A DNA stretch of 64,000 nt from NCBI GenBank assembly GCA_019915135.1, contig JAHLMK010000012.1:682001-746000 (forward strand), given 5' to 3'. The notes under the pieces were generated by a model. That model made no database searches. It was not told where the DNA came from and saw only the letters and a list, made by a program, of their open reading frames with translations. Positions 1 to 12,663 of the stretch are shown here, piece by piece. The stretch's first letter is position 1. Every line of letters begins with the position of its first letter. The translations under genes and the position numbers were made by a program. Origin of the DNA: Strobilurus pachycystidiatus. Lineage: Eukaryota > Basidiomycota > Agaricomycetes > Agaricales > Physalacriaceae.

Positions 1-350
1 CAATGCGCATGGCACCGACAGGCCGTTAGGCTTCGCGGTCCAGCTCGATTCACAAGAAGTTCAATCTTCGTACTTCATCCCTCCAGCCGCTCCTGGTGCC
101 GTCCCCTCCACTTGGACACAGTACGTCAGCGACGCCATTATTCCCGTTAATTTCACCCTGGCCGGACTGGACCCTGGGGCGCATACTTTGAAGTTGTTCA
201 TGATCGAACCTGCTGTCGTCGTGCAGAAGATCGTAATCGGTATGTGGACTTCGCTACACCACTCACTCGTCTGCTCACTATCCTTCCTGCGCAGATCTCG
301 GCGGATTGGAAGCAAGTTACCTTGGACCGCCAGAGAGTTTGCAGGTGTAA
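1..350 (+). CDS. Glycoside hydrolase family 115 (xylan alpha-glucuronidase), 3' end only
   Basis: Only the C-terminal exons are inside the window. The first exon (1-239) reads into the 3' exon (295-350) across a 55-nt intron with GT at 240 and AG at 293-294, and the stop is TAA at 348-350. The peptide contains FAVQLD, then a stretch ending HTLKLFMIEPAVVVQKIVID, then GGLEASYLGPPES just before the stop. From family knowledge, this is how the C-terminal beta-sandwich of GH115 enzymes ends (LK-W/F-M-EPGVVLQKIVIDTGG followed by SYLGPPES). GH115 enzymes remove (4-O-methyl)glucuronic acid from xylan and are usually secreted. The catalytic domains and the signal peptide lie upstream of the window, so activity cannot be judged. 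The ending is distinctive, and I am fairly sure of the family. Confidence 0.8.
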
Positions 351-427
351 CATGACTAGGGAAAAACAATATGAACATGAGTCCAACTGTTGATACATTA
401 CTGTACATTGCAAAAATTGTCCTCGAA

Positions 428-2387
428 TTACAACCTCGTATCGGATGGCATCTTCTTCATAGCTTGTCGTACACCTAGATCAGCGAGGATATCTTCTGTT
501 CCGCCAAGAACTGAGAAACATTTATCAGCTATGATCAAGACGGTAATGTCAATTAGTACTCACTTGCGTCGTAACCGGATGTGCGATGGAACTATGAACA
601 AATAAGTAAGAATGTGAGCTCTAATACACGGCGGAAAACGTACGTTTTCGATGTACTTGCCCATTCCTGACGGAGTAAGAGCACGTCCGCCGAAGACCAT
701 CGTTGCATCTTCGGCGGTTTCGCGACCACACTTCGACACGAACCTGACCTGCGTGTGAGTATTGCTGGTTATCGCAAAGAATCTAACACTTACTGCTTCA
801 TAAGACCAATAGGCCCGGCCAGCTTCGACGCCATGTCATTATAATCCATCTGCAGTTTTTGTGAGCGCGATAGCACACGTAGAGTAAAGTTCGGTACATA
901 CGTTGTTCATCTGATGAGTGATATTCTCCACCCAGTTCTGGCATGCCTCTATGCGCGAGATCATATGTCCCAGCTTATGCCTGATCACGGCTTGTGAATC
1001 CAAGGGCTTTCCAAAGACCTTCCTTTGATGCGCCCATTTCAGACATTCTTCGACAACCATTCTCTGTGAGGCCAAGCTCGATCCAGTGATCATCCAGCGT
1101 TCGTGGTTGAAGTTAGTGAGGATGACTGACATGCCGGCGCCGACTTTTCCGAGCGTGTTGCTTATCGGTACGCGCACTTTGTCGAACGTGACATAGGCGG
1201 TACCGGCGGTGGAGGAGTAGGCTGTCTTGATCGCTTTGGTTTCGACGCCTTCTCCTCGCTCGATGAGAATGACGGTGAAGCCAGTGTCGGTCTTGCAGCC
1301 AGTGGTGAAATAGTCAGCGAATGTGCCGTTAGTGATCCACTTCTTGGTGCCAGATATGATCCAGTGGTCGCCATCCTGGACAGCGGTTGTTTGAAGGCCA
1401 CCGACGTCGCTACCAGCGAAGGCCTCGGTGATAGCAAGAGCGATATGCTTTTTGCCATCGAGGATCTGCAAGTGCTATCAGAGGGATTCATGATTAGGAC
1501 AAAGAGACTTACATCAGGGACAACCTTGGCTTGCAGTTCTGGAGAGCCGTAATTGAGGACAGGTGGTAAGCCTATCACGCCACCATTCAAAAGACCGTCC
1601 ACAAATGCACGGGTTCCAAAGCGAGCAATCTCTCCGTTCACGATGAGCTGTTAGACGGGTGAGCGTTAGCAGTAAAGATTGTTACTGGAACGAATTACCT
1701 CGTGGAAGTAGTCGAATTCTTCAGGCTTGACTATTCCTCCCATTAACTGCCTGCCGGCCAGATGCTTTCCGGGACCCAGTCTCATCGCCAAGAAATTAAC
1801 CTCACTGAGTTTAACGAGTATATCCTGCGACAGACGCTTGCCATTCTCCTCACACCGTACAGCTTCTGGTTGGACAACCTCCTGCATGAAAGTTCTGAAC
1901 GCCTTGTGAAATTTGCGATGATTGTCTGTATAGTATGGACTCCGAAATCCGTCGCTCAGCCACGTCGGTTCGCCATAGGGCACCTTGGAGAGCGCGCCTG
2001 GTACAGGAGCCTTGATAACCTCTTCTTCGCCGGCAATGACGCCGATTTGTAGCCGGGCGTATTGTGGGCGCAGGAGAACCTCGTGTCGGTGCAGCCCAAA
2101 GAAAGTGTCTGTCGTATCCTTTCCGGCAATTCCAGAGGCATAGAATACGTTGGCGCCTCCAGGGTGCATGTCGGCGAATTTGGAGACATTGTAAACCTTG
2201 GAATCGATGACGATCCACTGGTTTCGCGAGATTCAGTAGTTTGCGGTTGTCTGGTGGCATTAAGCTCACCAAGTCGCCTTCTTTATTGTGCTGCTCTTCA
2301 TCAGTCCTCTGCGCGACGCGTATGGCTGATTTCGCGCACCTGCTCGACCTCGCTCCAAGTGTATTGTTTGCTTTTTGTGGACGCCAT
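428..2387 (-). CDS. Cytochrome b5 / acyl-CoA dehydrogenase fusion protein
   Basis: An N-terminal cytochrome b5 domain is joined to a full acyl-CoA dehydrogenase. The start [16 protein letters not shown] splices through two short introns to HNKEGDL and [21 protein letters not shown], giving the haem-ligand motif HPGG; the second haem ligand is in FFGLHRHE. The dehydrogenase part then shows the FAD/substrate signature [12 protein letters not shown], the WITNGT strand, and at the C-terminus [16 protein letters not shown] and ILGGTEDI. The ending KKMPSDTRL is followed by TAA at 428-430. Seven or eight exons with introns of about 50 nt are needed. The family oxidises acyl-CoA to enoyl-CoA with FAD; in fungi the b5-fused form is common and its electron partner and exact substrate are not known. 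An in-frame ATG at 2385-2387 precedes the b5 domain directly, which decides the start. Confidence 0.93.
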
Positions 2388-2454
2388 GTTTAGCTTGCTG
2401 TCGATGTGGGGTAGGAAAGGCGAAACCTTGTCACCGCTGCTCGGTGAAGGCAAC

Positions 2455-2463
2455 TATATAAAA
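2455..2463 (-). promoter_or_regulatory. Possible TATA box of the b5/acyl-CoA dehydrogenase gene
   Basis: The minus strand reads TTTTATATA about 68 bases upstream of the ATG at 2387. Position and sequence fit a TATA element, but there is no transcript evidence in the window. Confidence 0.35.
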
Positions 2464-2990
2464 GCCTTCCGAGACGGGCCCCATGGGGTATAGCCGATGC
2501 AAACACCGACTGCCGATTGGCTCGCCCATTTCACATGCAACGCCGCCTCCGATTCACATTCGGCCACTGGTAAGTCCATCAGACTGTTAGCTGTAGCCTG
2601 TAGGTCTCTGAGTACAGCAAAGGGATACATACATGAGCTTTTGGAACTTGTGTGATGAATGTCGAAAAGCAAGCTGTCAGTGTCACGTTCTCATCATCTC
2701 AACCCAACTATCTTTGTGAAGAGAAGATCTCAATTCTGAATATCATTCGGCTACTAAGTAGTTATGCTACTCTTCCTGGATATCACAGCCTCACGTAACG
2801 GCACCGTCTCCACTGACTATGACGCGCTTCAATTCAATGCTTCCGCAACGTTCGAATTCAGACGTTATAGGTAGCCGGATCATGTTGTGAGCTGTCTTAC
2901 CGTTGCTATGCTCATGGAATGGACAATGTCACAGTCTATCCATTTCCTCGAATGTCTGTCTCTTTCATTATAGTACGCTGACAGAGAATA
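2464..2990. other. Gap between two minus-strand genes
   Basis: This holds the upstream region of the b5/acyl-CoA dehydrogenase gene and the 3' flank of the GH47 gene. I see no gene, repeat or RNA here. The ORFs are short and lack splice-consistent continuation. Confidence 0.5.
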
Positions 2991-5209
<2,219 letters not shown>

Positions 5210-5824
5210 AGCTGGTTAAGTTACAAGGCGCAATGTGCTGGAACGGTCCATTCAATAACAGGATGAACTGCGGATTGCAAAAATAGACAGGTGTGCGGAT
5301 GTGCGCGACCCCTCGCGCGAATACAGTGAGCGCTAAACTTGAGTGCGGTCAAGTCAAAGATGGCGGTCAAGTGAAGTTATCACAGACTGGGATACTGTAT
5401 ACCAGATAATGTGGTGTAATGATGGGACGACGACATAGGACCGAATAGTGAACGTCCGGGGGAAAAAAGAGAGAGGGGGGAGGTTGTTCGGTCCGACTCC
5501 CGAGACTCCTGGTGGTGGCATAATCGGTTCAGGGCCACCCCTTCAGACTGGGCTTCAACTACTTACTGTCATGATTCAAATCCAGGCGCTAGGCGAGTGT
5601 TTCTCAAATGCGTATAACGGTCAGGAAACCGTAGAAGATTGAACACTTGGAAACGACCGACGAGTGTTCTGAGTTGGTTTTGAGTCGTCAGGTTTCGGGG
5701 CCGAAGGTGCCCGATCGCGCGCCAATTTCCATTCGTAACATCTCTCTGTAAAGTGTAACCGCCTTCTTACAGCTTGCATACGAACACTCATCACCTCCTT
5801 TGTCCTCTCGCAGATCCCAGCGAT
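5210..5824. other. Divergent intergenic region upstream of GH47 and BTB gene 1
   Basis: This is the promoter space for the minus-strand mannosidase and the plus-strand BTB gene. The last 50 bases resemble the upstream end of BTB gene 3 (shared ATCACCTC.TTTG and AGATC..AGCGATATG), so the duplicated block reaches upstream of the start. Nothing else is recognised. Confidence 0.45.
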
Positions 5825-6664
5825 ATGGTCAGCTCATACGCGCAGAAAATCCTGGAGTTTGACTCCCCAGATGCCGACATCTCACTCGTGTCTTGCGACC
5901 AACTCATCTTCTCGGTGCACAAATGCATCCTTTCCCTTGCCTCCCCGTTCTTCAAAGATATGTTCAGCCTCCCGCTGCCTCTCACCGCCTTCTCCCATAA
6001 GAGAGAAAAGATCGAATGCACGGAAAGCGGTGCGGTCCTCGGCCATCTCCTTCAGTTCATGTATCCCATTCCCAACCCCGTCATCAACTCTTTGGGCGAG
6101 ATCGTCCCACTGCTGGAAGCGGCGCGGAAGTACCAGATCGACTATTTGTTCGACGAGCTCAGGCAAACGCTTGTCAGTGGGGAGTTCATCCGCACCGCGC
6201 CGCTGCGTGTGTATGCGATTGCGACGCGCTTCGATCTTCAGGAGGAGCTGCGAATTGCTGCCAAAGGGACTTTGCGCATTAACGTCCTGGAGTGTCCCCT
6301 CAACGATGACCTTAAGCATATCAACGCTTACGACTACCATCGTCTACTGGATCTGCATCGCCGCCACGTTCGTGCTACCCAGGAGGCGCTGCAGACCCCG
6401 GCTGGTCTTGGGATCTGCAAGCAATGCAACGCCGGCTATCCGGCTCGTAATCAAGGCATACCAACCTGGTGGACCAAGTTTGTCGAACAGGCGAAAGTTG
6501 AATTGTCGGAGAGACCCACTACGGATATTATTTTCGGGTGGGACTTCATCTTGCCCGTTCTACTTTCAGCCAACTGCACAGGATGTTACGAGCACGCCTT
6601 CAAGTATCATGGAAACCTTGGGAACGTGAAGGCCAAGATTGACGCGGTACCGTTTGCAGTCTAA
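5825..6664 (+). CDS. BTB/POZ domain protein, copy 1 of a local trio
   Basis: A single-exon gene of 279 residues. The N-terminal 110 residues are a BTB/POZ fold: SPDADISLVSCDQLIFSVHK, CILSLASPFFKDMFSLP and the IEC..SGAVLGHLLQFMYPI helix-turn region are the usual dimerisation motifs. The C-terminal half has CxxC pairs (CKQCN, CTGC) and a WWTKF motif of unknown role. BTB domains dimerise and often serve as adaptors for Cul3 ligases or in transcription; these short Agaricomycete forms have no known function. The ATG at 5825 was chosen over one 51 bases upstream because both paralogues begin at the equivalent Met (M-x-S-SYAQ). It is close to copy 3 (9190) over its whole length. Confidence 0.85.
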   Translation: MVSSYAQKILEFDSPDADISLVSCDQLIFSVHKCILSLASPFFKDMFSLPLPLTAFSHKREKIECTESGAVLGHLLQFMYPIPNPVINSLGEIVPLLEAARKYQIDYLFDELRQTLVSGEFIRTAPLRVYAIATRFDLQEELRIAAKGTLRINVLECPLNDDLKHINAYDYHRLLDLHRRHVRATQEALQTPAGLGICKQCNAGYPARNQGIPTWWTKFVEQAKVELSERPTTDIIFGWDFILPVLLSANCTGCYEHAFKYHGNLGNVKAKIDAVPFAV

Positions 6665-7791
6665 ACACGGGATTTCTTTTGTTATGTGAATCATGTAAGT
6701 CTTGAAGTTGGCCTCTTGACGGCCTTCTTCGAGCTTAACGACTATAACATTGACAGATCTGAAGTTGAATGGCATGGGACTTCTGATACCGACTTCATAC
6801 GCAACCATCTTCTCATACCAGACTCAATCGTAGCAGTCTTTCTCTCCTCCTCTCCATGAGCCCGAAGTGTCAGCTGGCGTTCCAAAGTTAGTGGAACACA
6901 AAATTGGTTTCATCAGTTGTTCTGTCTATGTATCTCTTACGTCCCTCAGACACTGAGATGCAAGATTCACTGTCCTACACTTGCGATTCACCCAGAGTGC
7001 TTCCCTTACAATCCATGCCAAGCTGAGCCTGATTCGATACCGCTCTCTTTGCCGGTCATTGCATCAGCGGGGCACGTCTTCGTCATGGTTCTCTGTGGTC
7101 TTGATCAGCAGCGCCCACAACGCCTAACAAGGTAACATCATTCTTGGGTCATCAATTTGGGTGCCCTCCTTGACGGCGCAGAGTAGCACGGACGACGGAC
7201 GTGGCCGCACGACGATGCCAATTCAGTAGGGTGACTATAGCGCCCTCAGCGGCGGCGGCGATACTAACAGCACAGCCTCTACCGGGTACAAAACTGGACC
7301 AGGAAGCTTGACTCCAAAAGCGGAAAACTCAACTTACGGTCGGACGGAACGCTGGATGCCGTTTTGACAACACTGCTGCAATACGACCAGTCAGCGACAG
7401 CGTATCTACTATCAGTGCACGTAGCTGCCAGAGTGGCGAACCCAGCCAACTTGAAACCACGACTCTGCTTCGTGAACCGGGTCAACGAGCAGAAGGACGG
7501 GATGGAATTAGACGATGGTAGTTGTATACTACATTGATATGCTTGAGATAATTGCTGAGAGGACGCTGGAGGACACACTAGTGCTGGGAAGGACGATAGA
7601 TTACACATTACAGACGAAACTTGTCCACGGTAAGGAACCAGTCATACTCAGTAGGTTCAGTGCGCTACCAGGGTAGTAGTTTGTAGAGGACGGTAGAGTC
7701 ATCAAAGGTCGCCTGCTCACAGGACCGTCAACTCGTATATATATATGAGCGACGAAACACAGGACTCACCAAAGGGGTCATGACCCATCAT
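6665..7791. other. Intergenic stretch between BTB copies 1 and 2, with a diverged duplicated segment
   Basis: About 6856-7140 is a diverged copy of sequence downstream of BTB copy 3 and of the bZIP gene: it shares ATGAGCCCGAAG, ATGCCAAGCTGAGCCTGATT and the GCGCCCACAACGCC run. The rest holds no gene that I can support; the ORFs here are short and show no domain. Confidence 0.45.
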
Positions 7792-8649
7792 TTAGTACAG
7801 GGGGAACTGAATGGCGTCGAGGTCGGCCTTCATCTGAGTTAGTTTCTCGTGAGACATGAATGCATGTGAGGCACAATCTGTGCAATTGGCCGCAGTGACA
7901 GCTTTCAAGATGAATTCCCACGTGAATATAACGTCTGTAGAAGGCCTCTCCGCCACTTCCGCCTTTGCGAGGTCCACGTATTTGGTCCACCATAATGGGA
8001 TGCCATCGTTCGCCCAGACATAAGTGCCTCTGCCGACATTCCTGTTGCATGTCGAGCATCGTCCCAGATCAGTAGGGGCCTGTAGCGCCTGCTGAAGGGT
8101 GTCGGCGTGACGGAGATGCAATTCAAGCAGTCGATGGTAGTCGTATGCACTGATACGCTTGAGATCGTCGTGCAGAGGACACCTGAGAAGGTTGACCCGC
8201 AAGGTGCCCTTGATTCCAATTTTCATCTCCTCTTGGAGATCGAAGCGCGTCGCAATCGCGTACACACGCAGGGGAGCAGAGCGAATGAATTCCGGATCGA
8301 CAAGCGTACGTCTAAGCTCATCGGTGAGGAAGTCGATCTGGTACTTCCGCGCAGCTTCCAGCAGCGGGACGAGCTCGTCCAGCGACGTGACGGTGGGGTT
8401 GGAAACGGGATAGATGAACTCGAGGAGCTGGCGAATGACCGCACCGCTCTCCGTGCATTCAATCTGTTCCCTTTCAGAGGAAGGGACATCGTGAGGCTGC
8501 GGGAGGCTGAACATGTCATTGAAAAGAGGCGAGGCGAGGGAGAGTGTGCATTTGTGTACCGCGAAGATGCTTTGGTCGCAAGAGACGAGTGAGACGTCAG
8601 CATCAAGAGAGTTGAACTCTAGGACTTTTTGTGCGTATGAGCCGGTCAT
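7792..8649 (-). CDS. BTB/POZ domain protein, copy 2 (inverted)
   Basis: A single exon of 285 residues, starting MTGSYAQKVLEFNSLDADVS. It has the same layout as its neighbours: BTB core with SIFAVHKCTLSLASPLFNDM and SGAVIRQLLEFIYPV, the RKYQIDFLTDELRRTLV helix, then a Cys-containing C-terminal part (CSTCNRN, CTDC) and PLWWTKYVD. It is more diverged from copies 1 and 3 than those two are from each other, and it points the other way. It sits head to head with copy 3 across a 540-bp region that carries matching inverted promoter sequence. Function is unknown. The start is set by the paralogues and by conserved upstream bases (CATATCGCTT). Confidence 0.85.
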   Translation of the reverse strand: MTGSYAQKVLEFNSLDADVSLVSCDQSIFAVHKCTLSLASPLFNDMFSLPQPHDVPSSEREQIECTESGAVIRQLLEFIYPVSNPTVTSLDELVPLLEAARKYQIDFLTDELRRTLVDPEFIRSAPLRVYAIATRFDLQEEMKIGIKGTLRVNLLRCPLHDDLKRISAYDYHRLLELHLRHADTLQQALQAPTDLGRCSTCNRNVGRGTYVWANDGIPLWWTKYVDLAKAEVAERPSTDVIFTWEFILKAVTAANCTDCASHAFMSHEKLTQMKADLDAIQFPLY

Positions 8650-9189
8650 ATCGCTTGGATATGCTCAGTTGATAGACAATGTGGTGGTTATTGAATGAGA
8701 GATACACCGGCCAATTCCGAAAGATGCTGATGATTGACACTGACAGACGATGTGGCGAGCGATGTGGTGGTTGTTGGATGAGGAATACCGGCTATTTCCG
8801 AAAGATGCTCAGGCTGATGACCCGTGATCCAAGTATACTTCTACTAGTACCATCGTTGTTGAACGGTGTGAGGATGCCATTCCAGTAACGAGTATCACAG
8901 AGGCTGAGTTGAGGTTTGATTGGAATGGCATTCTTGTACAGACCTTCTTCAACACTGAACGAGGACTGACAGAACAACTTCGACCTCATAGGGCTTGAAT
9001 CAGAATGACACCATTCAAGAAAGTTAGCGATGCGTCTAGACTCTGCAGAGGTACACTGTGGGTACACTCTCAAATCCACCACTGATCATGAGAATGGTGA
9101 TGTCGTAAGTCACAGGTCTTTCGGAATCGGCCGGTATCTCTCATCCAAGTACCATCACCTCGTTTGCCAATTCAAGAGATCTAAGCGAT
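8650..9189. promoter_or_regulatory. Shared head-to-head promoter of BTB copies 2 and 3 with a repeated element
   Basis: An element that includes CCGGCC/T-ATT-CCGAAAGA occurs three times: about 8680-8730, 8762-8810 and, inverted, 9117-9160. The first two are direct repeats upstream of the minus-strand gene; the third is the mirror copy upstream of the plus-strand gene. An 11-bp inverted repeat (ATGCCATTCCA at 8874-8884 and its complement at 8921-8931) lies between them. A regulatory role is inference; the repetition is visible. Confidence 0.5.
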
Positions 9190-10023
9190 ATGACCAGCTC
9201 ATACGCGCAGAACGTCCTGGAGTTCAATTCCCCAGATGCTGACGTCTCACTGATCTCCTCCGACCAAAGCACCTTCGCGGTGCACAAATGTATACTTTCC
9301 CTCGCCTCCCCCTTCTTCAAGGACATGTTCAGTCTCCCGCAGCCTCGGACTGATACCAGGGAAAAGATCGAATGCACAGAGAGCAGCGCGGTCCTGCGCC
9401 ATCTCCTCCAATTCATGTATCCCATTCCCAACCCCACCATGACCTCGTTGGACGAGATCGTCCCGCTGCTGGAAGCAGCGCGCAAGTACCAGATCGACTA
9501 TCTGTTTGACGAGCTCATGCATACGCTTGTCAGTGCGGAGTTTATCCGCACCGCACCGCTGCGTGTGTATGCAATTGCGACGCGCTTTGATCTTCAGGAG
9601 GAGATGCGAATTGCTGCCAAAGGGACTTTGCGCATAAATGTCCTGGAGTGTCCCCTCAACGAGGATCTTAAGCACATCAATGCTTATGATTACCATCGTC
9701 TCCTGGATCTGCATCATCGTCACGTCCGTGCTACCCAGGAGGCCCTGCAGGCCCCGGCCCATCTTGGGAGCTGCAAGCAATGCAACGGCGGCGGCTATCC
9801 GAGGTCCAACCCAGGTACACCGGCATGGTGGACCAAGTTTGTCGAACGAGCAAAAGATGAACTGGCGAAGAGACCCGCTACTGATGTTGTCTTTGGGTGG
9901 GACTTTGTCTCGTCCGTCGTAACTTCAGTCAACTGCACGGGCTGTTGCGAGAACGCCTTCAGGTACTACGGAAACCTCGGGAACGTGAAGGCCAAGATTG
10001 ACGCGCTAGTGATCACAGTCTGA
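9190..10023 (+). CDS. BTB/POZ domain protein, copy 3
   Basis: A single exon of 277 residues beginning MTSSYAQNVLEFNSPDADVS. It is nearly colinear with copy 1, including IEAARKYQIDYLFDEL-type helices, the RIAAKGTLRINVLECPLN block and the C-terminal CKQCN, PAWWTKFVERAK and CTGCCENAF motifs. It differs from copy 1 by a few short indels, for example a shorter loop after FSLPQP. The reading frame is intact over the full length, so the gene is probably expressed or only recently duplicated. Its downstream flank continues into a copied piece of the bZIP 3' region. Function is unknown beyond the BTB dimerisation fold. Confidence 0.85.
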   Translation: MTSSYAQNVLEFNSPDADVSLISSDQSTFAVHKCILSLASPFFKDMFSLPQPRTDTREKIECTESSAVLRHLLQFMYPIPNPTMTSLDEIVPLLEAARKYQIDYLFDELMHTLVSAEFIRTAPLRVYAIATRFDLQEEMRIAAKGTLRINVLECPLNEDLKHINAYDYHRLLDLHHRHVRATQEALQAPAHLGSCKQCNGGGYPRSNPGTPAWWTKFVERAKDELAKRPATDVVFGWDFVSSVVTSVNCTGCCENAFRYYGNLGNVKAKIDALVITV

Positions 10024-10290
10024 ATTCTTTTTTTGGTTTGGGAATGATGTGAGTTGTGAAGTTGTCCTCCGAGTCATGATGCATGAGGGCCCATTTTGCG
10101 ACGGGTTTGAAGCTATAATGAAGGAAAGGCACGGAACTTGATATATGTATTCTACTCTAGTAACTCTACTCCTACACTAACATTGATTAGTCTTGTAACC
10201 GAACCCTATAATGTGACAAGTTGACAATATACAGCTCGCCTCTGCTTGCCTTCTCTTCTACGGTTGGTAACGAGACTGCACACTGATTCC

Positions 10291-10735
10291 CGTCATGAGC
10301 CCAAAGTATCAACTATGCCAAGCTTAGCCTGATCCGATACCGCACGTCGTCGTCATGATATATCGATCATCTCTGATGCGCCCACAACGTTCCACAATGG
10401 CTTCCGGTCTGCATTCAAAGTGAATACATAAACCTCTGTCAAGCCTCTGAAAGTCCTTTCGGAGTAAATGATCAAAGCCTACAACATATAAAGCCGTTTA
10501 TCATACGGAGTACCTAGTATACAACCATACTCGTGTTTGTGCTACTACGGGCAAGAAAGCGCAAGCGTGATAAGCCCAAAAGAGAAGGAGAAATAAGAGT
10601 CCGTCTGCCCTGCCCATCGACTGATGCTATGGCGAGGCGGCGCTGCGGTGTGGCTCCTGCCGGAAACATAGTCGGAGGTCAAGTTCTCTGGTTACCGTAT
10701 GTCCCGCTCGAGCGCTACAGATACCCTGCGATCTA
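10291..10735 (-). repeat. Duplicated fragment of the bZIP gene's 3' region
   Basis: This segment matches about 10900-11410 with small indels: ATGCCAAGCTTAGCCTGATC, GAAAGTCCTTTCGGAGTAAA, CGGAGTACCTAGTATACA and AGCCCAAAAGAGAAGGAGAA occur in both. It covers the 3' flank and the last few codons of the bZIP gene, but the copy has lost the stop codon and the rest of the gene, so it is a non-coding remnant. A third, more diverged partial copy lies at about 6856-7140. Confidence 0.7.
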
Positions 10736-11377
10736 AAACCATGTGCTGATTGCGGCAGCAGGTATGGTCAGATACCCCGAGTTTTCAGATGGGGAAAGGC
10801 TGAGCGCTGACTCGCAGGCAGAGAGACCAGCTACCGAAGTTAACAACCAATTTATGGAACGGTCATATTAGACGTAAACAACACCCTAAGGGACTTCATA
10901 ATGAGCCTTTCACGGGCCCGAAGTTTCTTGTTGCGGCCGCTATGCCAAGCTTAGCCTGATCCGACACCGCCCTCCGTCGTCATGATTGTCTGTGATGCTG
11001 ATCAAACGCCCACAACGCCCTACAATGACATCCGCCGCAGAATAAGTAGTTCATATAGGTATAGATGATACCTTTACTCTTGGAAAAAGCTCATCTAGCT
11101 AGCCTCATGTACTTGAATACATGAATCTCTGAAAGTCCTTTCGGAGTAAATAATCGAATCTTACAACATATAGAGCCGTGTATGATACGGAGTACCTAGT
11201 ATACAATGATATTCGTGTTTGGGGCAAGAAAGCGCAAATGTGAGAGCCCAAAAGAGAAGGAGAAATATGAGTCCGCGTCCGTCTGGCCTGCCCATCGACA
11301 GATGCTATGGCGAGGCGGCGCTGCGGTGTAGATCCTGCAAAGCATAGTCGGAGGTCGAGTGGTTGCGAACGTGAGGT
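10736..11377. other. Intergenic region holding the original 3' flank of the bZIP gene
   Basis: About 10900-11377 is the sequence that is duplicated at 10291-10735. The rest shows no gene. The plus-strand ORFs here and in the copy are not supported by any domain. Confidence 0.5.
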
Positions 11378-12663
11378 CTAGTAACCGTATGCCCCGCTCG
11401 ATGGGCGGTTCTCCACCTTGCCAACGCCCACGCCGACGCTCACTGGCACGCCGCCGACGTTGTTGTTGACCTGCCCGACGCCAACCCCGCCCACCAGCGC
11501 GCTGAGCCTCGAGATCTCCTCTCGCGACGTGACTAGTGCGGTAGTGAGACGCTCGTTCTCCTGCTGCAGGAACTCCACCTTCGCCTGCAGCTGCGCCAGC
11601 CAAGCCTTTTTGCGCTGCCGGCATTTGAGTGCAGCTGGAATAGGATGAGAACGTGGATGAAATGCTGAGCAGGGCGCATACCTTGTCTGTTGCGTTCCAA
11701 AAAGTTCTTCCGCTTCTCCTCCTCCGTCTCCGGCTTCTTCGACTGTCCGTTCTGCGGCGACGAGTGCTGGTTGTGGTGCTGGCGCTTGTGCAAGGGCTCG
11801 TCGTTGTACATCTCGTCGTCGTCGTCTTCATCATCATCGTCGTCGTCGTCGTCCATGTTCGCCTTGCCGCGGCTGCCGCGCGTGGAGCGGCGTATGGGCT
11901 TGCGCTTGGTGCCGCGCTTGCCGTTGGACTCGTGCTCGATGCTCATGCCGCGCGCTTGGGCCTCCTCGCGCTTGGTGAGCTCCTGATGTGCCTGCGAGAG
12001 AAGGAAGAGGCCGTTGGCGGCGGTGGTGGCGGCGTTGGTCGCGCTGTTGAGGTACTCGCCGCCGTCTTGGGCGGAGGGCTGGTAACCGCCGTTCATGGCG
12101 CCGGTGATGGCATTGAGCGTGTTGGGCGTGATGGTGAGCGCGTTCTGCATGAACGCATTCGTGTTGGGTGTGTTTGGGAAGGGACCGCCGACCAGAGGAG
12201 TAAGGCCTGTCCGTGGTGTCATACCGGTGCGTGGAGTGAGCCCCGTGCGGAAATTGGCTGGATCGAATTCGCCGGTGCCATTGCCATTCGTGGCATTGGC
12301 CGGGCCTGCGAGCATCGCGGGCGAGAGAGGGCCTGCGCGGAGCGAATTCGCGATCCCTGGCGTAAAACCCCACTGGTATGGCGCGCCTGGGTCGGCCGGC
12401 GACGAGATGGAGGAGAGTGGGGGCAGAACGGGGCGCGCATCGTTCGCCGGCGACTTTGACTTGCGCTTTTCGTCGGCCTGGCTGCCGTTAGACTCGCCCG
12501 AGGACGGGCCCAGGCTGCCGTTCGGCGACCTGTTCTGGCGGACGTTCGACGACGACGACGGGCGCGCCGAGAAGGACTGCTCAAATGGATTGGGCTCGAG
12601 GTCAAAGTCGGCGCGCTTCTGGCCTTTTGGCGACACGGAGCGCTGCTGGTCTTTGGGCGACAT
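11378..12663 (-). CDS. Atf1/Aft1-type bZIP transcription factor
   Basis: Two exons (12663-11682 and 11634-11378) joined over a 47-nt intron give about 412 residues. The N-terminal part has the Aft1 HRA-like block (WGFTPGIANSLRAGPLSPAM), followed by RTGLTPRTGMTPRTGLTPLV, resembling the HRR region of Atf1/Aft1 proteins. An acidic tract of mostly Asp lies before the bZIP. The basic region is ERNRQAALKCRQRKKAWLAQ, split by the intron within the Gln-Ala pair, and is followed by a leucine-zipper helix (VEFLQQENERL). The family binds CRE-like sites and acts downstream of the Hog1/Sty1 stress MAP kinase; S/T-P sites are frequent here. The start ATG at 12661-12663 begins MSPKDQQRSVSP; longer upstream ORF sequence looks non-coding. 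Product identity is firm; the specific orthologue (Atf1 versus another) is inferred. Confidence 0.9.

Noticed and set aside
390..605. Plus-strand ORF opposite the acyl-CoA dehydrogenase
   Set aside because: It is antisense to the clearly coding 3' exons and has no domain; a shadow frame.
11653..12459. Long plus-strand ORF of 268 residues
   Set aside because: It is antisense to the bZIP exons and consists of Val/Leu-rich low complexity from the reverse of the Asp/Ala-rich coding sequence.
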